Source: Bradyrhizobium canariense (GTDB taxonomy: Bacteria > Pseudomonadota > Alphaproteobacteria > Rhizobiales > Xanthobacteraceae). From it: 64,000 nt of DNA. The translations under genes and the position numbers were made by a program. The notes beneath the pieces are model-generated. The model worked only from the letters and a program-made list of their open reading frames with translations. It was not told the DNA's origin and ran no database searches. Positions 27,816 through 36,417 of the stretch are shown here, piece by piece (positions within the stretch are counted from its first letter, which is position 1; each line of letters begins with the position of its first letter). The stretch spans positions 6,351,001-6,415,000 of the forward strand of contig NZ_LT629750.1 in assembly GCF_900105125.1 (NCBI RefSeq), in the 5' to 3' direction.

Positions 27816-27965
27816 CTGAACTTTTACACCTATTGGCGGCAGGCCAAGCGGCTCAAGACCCTTAAAGGTCTCACGCCCTACGAATACATCTGCAGGGCCT
27901 GGAGAAAAGAGCCCGAACGATTCACCCTCAATCCGCTCCAGCGAATGCCGGGACTAAACACCTAG
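27816..27965 (+). pseudogene. C-terminal remnant of an IS481-family transposase
   Basis: About 50 residues ending in AKRLKTLKGLTPYEYI, then RAWRKEPERFTLNP and MPGLNT, the very C-terminus of IS481-type integrases (DDE, rve core). The catalytic domain is absent; upstream sequence in the same frame is unrelated. No terminal inverted repeats are evident. It marks an old insertion at the boundary between the left and right halves of the window. Confidence 0.75.
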
Positions 27966-27982
27966 GGAGCGCCACCTAGTAC

Positions 27983-28285
27983 TCATCTGCGAACCCGTGC
28001 TGCCGCCGCTTTCCGAGCCAAGACGGCTTTTTCGAGCAGATCCTTGTCCCCTTTGATGCGGATGACTTTATCGTCGACCTCGATCACGTCGATCAGAGAT
28101 TGAAGATAGGCTTTGCGAAACGCCATGGAACCGTTGGTCAAGGTGTCCCGCATCTTGCGTCCGAACTCTTCGATCCGTCCCGGGTCAATTCTGATTTGAA
28201 GTCCTTCATGTGATTTTGCACGTTCAAGGGCTGATTTGGCGAGGTTGTTTCTGGTGCGAAACTGGTGCGGTTCGGCTGTAGGTTT
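27983..28285 (-). pseudogene. C-terminal remnant of a serine recombinase
   Basis: A 100-codon open stretch without a proper start, closed upstream by an in-frame TGA. It contains ALERAKSHEGLQIRIDPGRI and SMAFRKAYLQSLIDVIEVDD followed by KVIRIKGDKDLLEKAV, the recognisable tail of large serine recombinases (the helical and beta segment after the zinc ribbon). Catalytic and zinc-ribbon domains are missing. It lies tail to tail with the transposase remnant, 18 bases away. Confidence 0.65.
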
Positions 28286-28406
28286 TCAGTACACAGCAAA
28301 AGAGCGTTGGGGACAGTCAAGGTAAGTTCCAATCGCGAAATCAGCATGCTTGAGATCAAGATGCCGAACTAACGACTGTCGTCTTGGACCGGTCCGGTAC
28401 CCGTTC

Positions 28407-30584
28407 TCATGTCTCGCCGAGTACCGGCCCTTTGCCGGTAAAAGCTGCAAGGACGTTGGCCGTAAGACGCGATAGGCCGTTGTCGCAACCGTTCCAGGCG
28501 AGCGCGCCGCCGTAGGTGATCGAACCCACCGAGAAGACCCAGCCGCCACCATCGATCGGAAACAGGACCAAGTCCGACCTCACCATGTCCGGTCGCTGTG
28601 CGCCTCCTTGATCGGGCAACGACAGGGTCAAGTCCTCGATGACGAGTTGATATTCGTTGCCAAGCCCGGTTGACGTCCCGAGCACGTAGGCGTGTTCGGG
28701 ACTGCCGAGCGCGATGTCGAACCTGTCGACCTCGTCGCCAACGGCGCCGCCGAGCACATATCCGTAGTCGCCCACAATCGTCTCGGTCACACCGGTGAAC
28801 AGACTTGCCGCGGGTGAGTTGTAGCTTGCGTCCAGGCGCCGATAGCCGCAGCCCTTGGACCATCCCTCCGACGCAAAGCCGACACCGAGCATCTTGTTGG
28901 GCGCGCGCCCCCGCGAGCGCCAGATGCCGCCCGCTTCCGAAGTCGCGACGTGGGTCCGCTCGCCATAGGGCGCATCCCAGCATCGTGTGCCGCTATTATC
29001 GCGACGCACCTCGATAACCCACGGCTTTCCTTCGAATTGGCTGGTGACCCAGTAGAATCCGTTGCCGCCGAGGTACATGATCCTTCCGCCCTCGTTGAGG
29101 TATCCATCCAGGATGTCGAGGCCCTTGCGCGTCCAGTATTCCGGGTGCGAACCGGTGACGATGGTCGCATAGCGATTGGTGAGTGCACGTCCGTCGCGCT
29201 CGAAATCCTCGTCAGTCGCGACGTGGTACTCGATGCCGACATGTTCCAACCATTCGATGATGTACATGTCGACGGAAAAATGGCGGTAGGAGCCGGTCAA
29301 CCAGTTTGGAAAGCCGGGCCGTACGTTGAACAGGGGCCGCCTGCGGCTTGAATAACGAACCGGTGTCCCGTCGGCATGGGTGTCGTAGCAGGACCGACCG
29401 GGCTCGGGATGGGAGAAAAGGTACTGCTCGTCTTCCGGGACAATCTTGTCGTGCGGCATCACCGACGAAAAATCGAGCGAAGCAAGATGATCGTTGGCGT
29501 AGGCGAGGTAGGTATTGGTCGGTACCAGGAACAGCACCGGTGCGGTGCTGCCAGGCTTGGCCCTGACGAACAACGGGAAATGGTTGCGGCTCTGGCTGGC
29601 CTCGAGCCGGACGGCATAGATGCCGCTCGGAAGCGTATCCGGCAGCGTGAACTCGAAATCGTACTCCCATCCGGCATCGACCATGTCGTCGTCGTGAAAT
29701 TGCAGCGCGCAGTATTGATGCGGGACTTCGATGAACGAATCGCTGCGTCCATCCCAGTTGCGTCCGGTGACGCCCCGCTCGACACCATTCACCAGGCGCC
29801 CCGGGACACCCCCGGCGAAGTCGGGCTCAATCGCTTCGGCCGCGAAATCCTTGCCGAGCTTCCAGGCTGCCCACGCGGATTGGGTATTCTTTCCCGCGTG
29901 CTGCGCCGCGACCTGCTCGGCCGATGGTTTGGTCAGATGCAGCGTTGGAGAATCGATCTTGCCGTTGAAGGGCTGCTGCGGTGATCCGGATGGCCCGATC
30001 CCGGAAGTGGCGAGCAGCAGTGTGTCGGACGTGGCGGTCGCGCCCGTCGCGACGGCGATCGTTCGGTGTGCGCCGGTCTTGCCGTCAAGGCGCTTCAAGT
30101 CGATCGACGCTTCACCATTTCCGAGCGTGACCAGGATCGAATACCAGTGCTTGGCAACAATAGCGCCGGGAATAGTCGCCAGCGTCTTGTCTTTCGCACG
30201 AAGCGCGAGTTCGCCCGATACAATCACCAGCGCGATGTCGCCGAGCGACCAGATCGCCTGAAGCGTCTTGCGCTCCGGCACCGTTGGCCATGCCCAGCAA
30301 TGAAGGCTGATCGTGCGATCTGCGATCGGGGCTGGAAGGGGGAATTCCGCGTACGATCCGACCATCGTCGTCTGCAGGCGGCCAGGGACCGTCCTGTCGA
30401 GCACCGATGAAAAATCGATGACCTGTCCTTCGACATGGTCTCCCTGCGCGGGGCCGGAGACGAGCCGCACCAGACTCGCACGGATGGTCTTGTGCGGCGT
30501 GCTGATCGCAAGCCGGGCGACGTCGCCCGGTTGGCACGACCATTCCTCGAAATAGGCTTGAATGTCCACGGACGCGACTCCCAC
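28407..30584 (-). CDS. N,N-dimethylformamidase large-subunit homologue
   Basis: About 725 residues, close to the 760 of the DMFase large (beta) subunit. An N-terminal jelly-roll/lectin-like half (about residues 1-240) precedes the catalytic half with the family blocks LFLVPTNTYLAYANDH, YDTHADGTPVRYSSRRRPL, VTGSHPEYWT and EGGRIMYLGGNGFYWV. DMFase hydrolyses N-substituted formamides to formate and an amine with a mononuclear iron held by tyrosines and a glutamate. The roughly 130-residue small subunit is not found nearby. The frame opens with GTG; a second GTG at 30569 has a better ribosome site (GGGAG). It is the last gene of a three-gene minus-strand run. Confidence 0.82.
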   Translation of the reverse strand: MGVASVDIQAYFEEWSCQPGDVARLAISTPHKTIRASLVRLVSGPAQGDHVEGQVIDFSSVLDRTVPGRLQTTMVGSYAEFPLPAPIADRTISLHCWAWPTVPERKTLQAIWSLGDIALVIVSGELALRAKDKTLATIPGAIVAKHWYSILVTLGNGEASIDLKRLDGKTGAHRTIAVATGATATSDTLLLATSGIGPSGSPQQPFNGKIDSPTLHLTKPSAEQVAAQHAGKNTQSAWAAWKLGKDFAAEAIEPDFAGGVPGRLVNGVERGVTGRNWDGRSDSFIEVPHQYCALQFHDDDMVDAGWEYDFEFTLPDTLPSGIYAVRLEASQSRNHFPLFVRAKPGSTAPVLFLVPTNTYLAYANDHLASLDFSSVMPHDKIVPEDEQYLFSHPEPGRSCYDTHADGTPVRYSSRRRPLFNVRPGFPNWLTGSYRHFSVDMYIIEWLEHVGIEYHVATDEDFERDGRALTNRYATIVTGSHPEYWTRKGLDILDGYLNEGGRIMYLGGNGFYWVTSQFEGKPWVIEVRRDNSGTRCWDAPYGERTHVATSEAGGIWRSRGRAPNKMLGVGFASEGWSKGCGYRRLDASYNSPAASLFTGVTETIVGDYGYVLGGAVGDEVDRFDIALGSPEHAYVLGTSTGLGNEYQLVIEDLTLSLPDQGGAQRPDMVRSDLVLFPIDGGGWVFSVGSITYGGALAWNGCDNGLSRLTANVLAAFTGKGPVLGET

Positions 30585-30745
30585 CGGAACTTCGGCTCGG
30601 AAATCGGCGGGATGTGTCCGAACCTCGCGCCATTCTTGACAGATTGACGATGCGCGGGGAGGGCCTGCACCGGCTTTCTGGAGTCGTGGAGCAACAACAC
30701 TGGAGCCAAGGAAAGGTAGGCGTTGATACCGAGGGTTGGATCCGG

Positions 30746-31729
30746 CTAGAGCCCCCGGAGAAACCGCTCACCCATCGCGACGGTGCCTTCCGTATAATCC
30801 GTTCCCAGCTGGCGTGCCGTCTCGGTGTCCGAATGCGATGCTATCCAGGCCGTCAACAGCATTCTTCTCAGCATCACGAAAGCCGGCAGCATGGCCTCAT
30901 CGGCTTTCGATACGGGGGCAATCTTGCGATATCCTTCGAGCCAGGCATTTTGCAGGTCGGCTACAACAGGCTCATGTTCCATGAAGCTTACAGCCGCGGC
31001 GAAATCGTAGAAGAACCAGGAAAAGCCGCAGTCGTCGAAATCGATGATGCCGAGCCTTTCTCCGTCGACCATGAGGTTTGCGAGACGCAGATCGGCATGC
31101 ACCAGGCCGAACCGGTGGCTATTCTGTCCGTAAGCGTGGACGCGCTGCGCCAGCGCATCGGCGACCCGCTGCAGAAGTTGCCGGTCGGCATTGCGAAGCC
31201 CCAGTGCCGCGTGCCAGTCGCCCCAGAGGGGGCGTGCACCCAGCATGGCATCGAAGTCCCAGGTCTTGCGCTGGAAAGCGGCTGTTCTCTTCCACGATCG
31301 GCTGTGCTCGTGAAGCCGGGCGGTCAGTGTGCCAAGCTTGAGGAACCAGGTGGATAGCGAAGCAGCGGGATCGGGCTCGCGCCCGCTCATGTGCTCGAAA
31401 GCCACCACCTGACGCATCGATCCGTTCAGCGGCACGTCACAAAGCAGCAGGCCGTCGCGGTCCGAGAGCGGTCGCGGCGTGACGATTACCTTTTCCGCGA
31501 TCAGCGCATCGATCCACGACAGTTCCGAAACAATCTCCTCCGGCGAGTGATAGCCGATCCGCTGCACCCGCAGGACCAGTCGCTGTCCCGAGGAGGAATC
31601 CTCTGCGAGAAACGTCGTGTTTTCGGAATGGCTGAGAAATGTGAGCGTGGCACAGGTCGACATGCCCCATCGCGGCAGCGCGGCGCTTAGTTCGGACCGA
31701 ATGGTTTCGATGATGGCGGCGGTCATCAT
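30746..31729 (-). CDS. APH-family phosphotransferase (kinase)
   Basis: 327 residues of the aminoglycoside phosphotransferase/homoserine-kinase-like fold: nucleotide-site region TTFLAEDSSSGQRLVLRVQ, catalytic loop LVHADLRLANLMV and metal aspartate IIDFDDCG. The family phosphorylates hydroxyls of small molecules (choline, homoserine, hydroxylysine, methylthioribose). It follows the HAD phosphatase gene with a one-base overlap and precedes the formamidase gene, so the three are probably one operon. The acceptor is unknown. Confidence 0.82.
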   Translation of the reverse strand: MMTAAIIETIRSELSAALPRWGMSTCATLTFLSHSENTTFLAEDSSSGQRLVLRVQRIGYHSPEEIVSELSWIDALIAEKVIVTPRPLSDRDGLLLCDVPLNGSMRQVVAFEHMSGREPDPAASLSTWFLKLGTLTARLHEHSRSWKRTAAFQRKTWDFDAMLGARPLWGDWHAALGLRNADRQLLQRVADALAQRVHAYGQNSHRFGLVHADLRLANLMVDGERLGIIDFDDCGFSWFFYDFAAAVSFMEHEPVVADLQNAWLEGYRKIAPVSKADEAMLPAFVMLRRMLLTAWIASHSDTETARQLGTDYTEGTVAMGERFLRGL

Positions 31730-32580
31730 CAGGCGGCTCCGGTCTCCTCCGAAACCACGTCGACGAGGTCGAGCAGGCTCGTTATGATTCGCTCGGGCAC
31801 CACGCCCGTCACGGCGTTGAATGGAACGTCGCTGGCGATCAGGATGGTGCGCAGGCCGGCACGCTGGCCTGCCACGATATCGGTCGCGATCTGGTCGCCG
31901 ATCATCACCGTCTCTTCTTTCCTTGTGCCCAGATGCTTAAGTGCCTGCTCGATCATGAATGGATGTGGCTTGCCGACCACGATCGGGGTTGCACTCGGCA
32001 CAGCCGCAGCCACCGCCGCCGTCAATACGCCGACGCAGGGGTCGTAACCGTCATGCACGGGCGTGAGCACGTCGGGATTGGTTGCGATGACCGTCGCACC
32101 CGCCAGGGCGGCGCGGATTGCGCCACGCAGCTTGGCGTAGTTCAGCCCGGCATCGAACCCGAGAACCACGACCTCCGCATCCGTCCCGGTCAGGCGATAT
32201 CCGGATTCCTCAAGCGCCTCGAGCAAAGGCTGTTCGCCGATCGCGAAAACCGGCGTTCCTGGCCGCCAGCGCTGTTGAAGCAGGATGCTCACCGCGGAAA
32301 TGGTGTTGAAGACCTGTGCTGCCGTTGCCGGAATGCCCATGCCGTTCAGCTTCGCTGCAAACTGCGCCGCGGACTTGGTCGAATTGTTGGTGACGAACGC
32401 GTAGGGCACGCCGCGTTCGTGCCAGCCGCGAAACGCCTGAACCGAACCTGGGATCGGATCGTCGTCTCGATAGGCCACGCCATCAAGGTCCGAGATGATG
32501 CCGCGAATAGGGCGGTTCGCACGGGAAGCACGCTGTTGCAATTCTGATATTCCGTTGATGTCAGTTCTCGTCGCCATCAT
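31729..32580 (-). CDS. HAD-superfamily IIA phosphatase (NagD-like)
   Basis: 283 residues. Motif I SDLDGVAYRDD gives nucleophile Asp31 and acid Asp33. VTNNSTKSAAQ, VVGKPHPFMIEQAL and MIGDQIATDIVAG are the other NagD/class-IIA signatures. The family dephosphorylates small phosphometabolites. It is the first gene of the minus-strand run HAD, kinase, formamidase, and is divergent from the peptide-type transporter operon. Confidence 0.87.
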   Translation of the reverse strand: MMATRTDINGISELQQRASRANRPIRGIISDLDGVAYRDDDPIPGSVQAFRGWHERGVPYAFVTNNSTKSAAQFAAKLNGMGIPATAAQVFNTISAVSILLQQRWRPGTPVFAIGEQPLLEALEESGYRLTGTDAEVVVLGFDAGLNYAKLRGAIRAALAGATVIATNPDVLTPVHDGYDPCVGVLTAAVAAAVPSATPIVVGKPHPFMIEQALKHLGTRKEETVMIGDQIATDIVAGQRAGLRTILIASDVPFNAVTGVVPERIITSLLDLVDVVSEETGAA

Positions 32581-32877
32581 AGGTCGTCCGCGCCAAACCG
32601 TTGTTCTGGCCGTCCATCATTCGTGTGCTGCACACCAGAAAGGCGAGGTGCCTCGGAGTTGAGCGTCGCGTTGCCGCGGCTCGGGAATCGTAGCGTGGAC
32701 GGCTATTCCCGGGAGCGTGAGCAACGAAATGGTGGAGCAGCAGGATTTAGGCGTCCGCGCCGTTTGGTCTACGCTTTGCAAGTCGCCAAGCAAGTTGCCG
32801 ACGGCGATAGAAACGGCTGAGAGCCTCGCGACCCGAGCAGTTCCAGCGTTTGCTGAAATCATCGAGGGGATTTTGAC

Positions 32878-34440
32878 ATGATCAACCGCAGAGACGTGAT
32901 GTTGGGTGGGGTTGCCGGCGCCGCGGCGCTTGGCTTGGGGCGGATCAATCCCGATTTTCTGGTGAACTCCGCTTTCGCCGCCGAAGGCAAGACGCTGCGC
33001 TTCCTCGGTGCGGAGGCGCTTACCGGCAACTGGGACCCGACCACTCACACCAATCTCGGTCAGATTATTGTCGAGGGTTTCGTCTTCGGATATCTCACGC
33101 GGGCGCCGATGAAGCCGGAGAAGCCGGACGAACTGATATTCGAACTGGCTGAATCGATGAAGCCGATCGACACCTACACGATGGAAGTGAAGCTGCGAAA
33201 AGGCATCAAGTTCCACGACGGCTCGCCGTTCACGGCCGCGGATGTGAAGGCCTCCTATGAATATGGCTGCCTGCCTGATCGCCCGGCGCAATGGTATCCG
33301 GGCCTTGTCGCGATCGACGTGGTCGATGACTATACATGCCATATCAACACCAAGGCGCAGGGCTATCCGGCAACACTCTATTATTATCTTTCGTCCTTTC
33401 TCCCGATCCTGTCGGCCAAGGACGTTGCCAACAAGGCGCAATTGTCGGCGCGCATGAACGGCACGGGGCCGTATAAATATGTCGAGCAGAAGGGCGATAC
33501 GACGGTCCTGACCGCGAATACGGACTACTTCCTCGGTTCGCCCAAGATTCCAGGTGTCGAGTATCATTTCGTTGGCGACACGACGACGCGAACGCTCTCC
33601 CTTCTGAACGGCGAGGCCGATATCATCGAGCGGCTGGAGCAGGAGCAGGTCGAGACCATCTCGAAAGACCCACGCTTCAACATCTACAAGGCGGTGTCGG
33701 TCGAGAACAAATATCTCTTCTTCCGTTGTTCGAAGAAGCCGTTTGATGATCCGCGGGTACGCCTGGCGGCATGTTACTCGATCGACCGCAAGCAGGTCCT
33801 CGAGGTGCTCGGGATGTCCGGCACCTTCTCGAAGGCGCATATTTCACCGGTGAAGTTCGGTTATACCGAAGTTGCCGATTATCCGGAATTCGATCCGGCC
33901 AAGGCACAGAAGTTGCTCGCGGAAGCCGGCTTCCCCAAGGGGGAAGGTCTGCCCGAGCTGACCTATTACACCTCGGTCGGTTTCTATCCGAAAACGAAGG
34001 AATATGCCGAGCTGATTACGGGCATGCTTCAGGAGCAGGGTTTCAAGGTTAATCTCCAGACCCTCGAGGTCGCGGCCTGGGGCAACCTGCTTTATGACAA
34101 GCCCGGCGGCGGCGAGGGCAACATGATCGACTGCGGCTGGTGCACGGGCTCGCCCGAACCCGATCTGGTGCTGCGCACCCACTTCCATTCCTCGTCCAAG
34201 CGCATCACCGGCATCGTCGACAAGGAGATCGATGCGGTGCTGGACAAGGAGCACAATGCGGCCAGCATCGAGGAACGCAAGAAGATCCTCCAGACCGAAA
34301 CGCTTCCGACCATCGCCAGGAAGGCCCCGGCGCTTGCGCTGTTCACATCGGTCTTTATCCACGCTTACAGCAAGAAGCTGGAAGGCCTGTACATCTATCC
34401 AAATGGTCAGCAAGACATGACAAAGGCCACGCTGGCCTAA
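32878..34440 (+). CDS. Oligopeptide-type ABC transporter substrate-binding protein
   Basis: 520 residues with a Tat-like leader (NRRDVMLGGVAGAAALGLG, cleavage near AFAA). It is a family-5 solute-binding protein: GKTLRFLGAEALTGNWDPTT, VKLRKGIKFHDGSPFTAADV, DPRVRLAACYSIDR. Such proteins bind peptides, opines or other large polar ligands in the periplasm. It is the first gene of a four-gene importer operon; permeases and fused ATPase follow closely. Confidence 0.92.
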   Translation: MINRRDVMLGGVAGAAALGLGRINPDFLVNSAFAAEGKTLRFLGAEALTGNWDPTTHTNLGQIIVEGFVFGYLTRAPMKPEKPDELIFELAESMKPIDTYTMEVKLRKGIKFHDGSPFTAADVKASYEYGCLPDRPAQWYPGLVAIDVVDDYTCHINTKAQGYPATLYYYLSSFLPILSAKDVANKAQLSARMNGTGPYKYVEQKGDTTVLTANTDYFLGSPKIPGVEYHFVGDTTTRTLSLLNGEADIIERLEQEQVETISKDPRFNIYKAVSVENKYLFFRCSKKPFDDPRVRLAACYSIDRKQVLEVLGMSGTFSKAHISPVKFGYTEVADYPEFDPAKAQKLLAEAGFPKGEGLPELTYYTSVGFYPKTKEYAELITGMLQEQGFKVNLQTLEVAAWGNLLYDKPGGGEGNMIDCGWCTGSPEPDLVLRTHFHSSSKRITGIVDKEIDAVLDKEHNAASIEERKKILQTETLPTIARKAPALALFTSVFIHAYSKKLEGLYIYPNGQQDMTKATLA

Positions 34441-34515
34441 CGATTTCCTTGGCAGGCCGGATCGCTCCGGCCTGCCAGATACCCCGCTCGATGAAATGCA
34501 AGGTAGCTCTTCTCG

Positions 34516-35496
34516 ATGTTGATCCTGGAATTCCTGGTCAAACGGGTCGCGCAGGGCCTCCTGATCGTCTTCATCACCTCGCTCATCATCTTCACGTTGC
34601 TGCGCGTGGTTCCCGGCGATCCGGTGCGCCTGATCGTCGGCGGCATGGCGCCCCCCGACGTCGTCGAGAAGGTGGCGACCAAGATGGGGCTGCGCGATCC
34701 GATCATCGTGCAGTACGGCCGCTACATGCGGGGCCTGCTGCAGGGCGATCTCGGGCAGTCCTATCTGCGCCCGCGCAGCGGCATGATCGCAACCGGCGGG
34801 CAATATGTCGATCCGACCAAGTCCGACATGGCGCCGGTGACCGACCTCATTCTCGAACGCCTGCCATTCACGCTTCAACTGGGCGGCATGGCGTTGTTGT
34901 TCGCGCTGTTAATCTCGTTCCCGATCGGAATTGCCGGCGGGCTGAATCAGCACGGTTGGCAGAATGCGCTGGCTTTCGGCGTGCAGTCGCTGTTCGTGTC
35001 GATTCCCAATTTCTGGCTGGCGATCGTCCTGATCCTGTTCCTGTCGGTCAAGCTCAAGCTGCTGCCGGCGCTCGGTTACCAGGGATTTTCCTACGTCCTG
35101 CTGCCGGCCCTGGTGCTGTCGGTTGAGATTGCGCCTTTCATCATTCGCACGCTGACGACGTCGCTTGGCGAGGTGATGCAGGCGACCTTCATCGATGAGG
35201 CGCGGGTCCGCGGCTTGTCGCAGCGCCGCATCGTCTACTCCCACGCGTTGCGCAATGCGGCGGTACCGCTGGTCAATCTGCTGGGTATTCAGCTTTCGAC
35301 GCTGATCGGCGGCGTGCTCGTGATTGAGTACATTTTCGATTACCCCGGCCTCGGAAACCTGACGGTCGTCTCCGTCGTCGGGCGTGATTTTCCGGTGATC
35401 CAGGGCATTGCGATCACCACCAGCGCCGTGTTCGTCTTCATCAATATTATCGTGGATTTGGTCGCCTACATGATCGATCCTCGGGTGGAGATCTGA
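34516..35496 (+). CDS. ABC transporter permease, DppB type
   Basis: 326 residues, six membrane segments, N-terminal DppB block (FLVKRVAQGLLIVFITSLII and RVVPGDPVRLIVGG) and the EAA-loop region VRGLSQRRIVYSHALRNA. It pairs with the DppC-like permease two bases downstream. A roughly 30-residue periplasmic insert (YLRPRSGMIATGG) is longer than in E. coli DppB. Confidence 0.92.
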   Translation: MLILEFLVKRVAQGLLIVFITSLIIFTLLRVVPGDPVRLIVGGMAPPDVVEKVATKMGLRDPIIVQYGRYMRGLLQGDLGQSYLRPRSGMIATGGQYVDPTKSDMAPVTDLILERLPFTLQLGGMALLFALLISFPIGIAGGLNQHGWQNALAFGVQSLFVSIPNFWLAIVLILFLSVKLKLLPALGYQGFSYVLLPALVLSVEIAPFIIRTLTTSLGEVMQATFIDEARVRGLSQRRIVYSHALRNAAVPLVNLLGIQLSTLIGGVLVIEYIFDYPGLGNLTVVSVVGRDFPVIQGIAITTSAVFVFINIIVDLVAYMIDPRVEI

Positions 35497-35498
35497 TC

Positions 35499-36416
35499 AT
35501 GGCGGTCACCACGATCATTGCCGCCGAGCCTGAGCCAAAGCCGACGCGGATCCGGTCGGTCAATCGGCGCATTCTGCTTGGCGCATGGCGGACGCCGAGC
35601 TTTCGGATCGGTTTCTTCATCTTCGTGGCGCTTCTGCTGGCGTCGGCGATCTATCCGGAGCTGTCATCCGTCAGCGCCACCAAGATGGTCGTGAAGGATA
35701 AATTCCTTTCGCCGCTGTTTCTCGGTGACAAATGGGTCTGGGAGCATCCGTTGGGCACGGACCAACTCGGCCGCGATATGCTGATGCGATGCCTGATCGG
35801 GCTGCGTTACTCGCTGCTGGTCGGCATCATCACCGTGGTCCTGATTTTTATCATCGGCTGCGGCCTTGGCCTGTTCGCGGGTTTCAAGGGCAAATGGTGG
35901 GATACCGTGATCATGCGGATCACCGACGCGCAGCTGTCGATCCCAATGATCATTCTGGCCATCACCATCCTCGGCGTTTCCCGGCCGACGGTTCCGACGA
36001 TCATCATCGTTCTGGCGCTGTCAGGCTGGCCGCTCTATGCGCGGGTCGCCCGCAGTGCCGCCGTCGCCGAGCGCGGCAAGGAATATGTCCGGGGCTTGCG
36101 TGTTCTCGGGGCGGGGGACTGGCGCATTCTGCTGCTGTTCGCCGCTCCGAACATCCTGCCACCGATCGCGTTTGTCGCCGTGCTCGACGTTGCGCGCATG
36201 ATGATTTTCGAAGCCATCCTCGGCTTCCTGGGATTGGGGATCCAGCCGCCAACGCCGAGCTTTGGCAGCATGATCGCCGATTCCCGCAAATACCTGCTCA
36301 ACGCGTGGTGGATCGCCACCATGCCTGGCATATTTCTCGCCGTCGCGCTGACGTCGATCAATCTGATGGGATCGGCGCTCGAGAAAGCTCGCAACCGGAT
36401 CTACGGTGGTCTCTGA
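35499..36416 (+). CDS. ABC transporter permease, DppC type
   Basis: 305 residues with the DppC arrangement: cytosolic N-terminus, helix 1 at FRIGFFIFVALLLASAIY, DQLGRDMLMRCLIGLRYSLLVG, and EAA loop ERGKEYVRGLRVLGAGDWRI followed by LFAAPNILPP. It starts two bases after the DppB-type gene and ends one base before the ATPase gene. Confidence 0.92.
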   Translation: MAVTTIIAAEPEPKPTRIRSVNRRILLGAWRTPSFRIGFFIFVALLLASAIYPELSSVSATKMVVKDKFLSPLFLGDKWVWEHPLGTDQLGRDMLMRCLIGLRYSLLVGIITVVLIFIIGCGLGLFAGFKGKWWDTVIMRITDAQLSIPMIILAITILGVSRPTVPTIIIVLALSGWPLYARVARSAAVAERGKEYVRGLRVLGAGDWRILLLFAAPNILPPIAFVAVLDVARMMIFEAILGFLGLGIQPPTPSFGSMIADSRKYLLNAWWIATMPGIFLAVALTSINLMGSALEKARNRIYGGL

Positions 36417-36417
36417 C

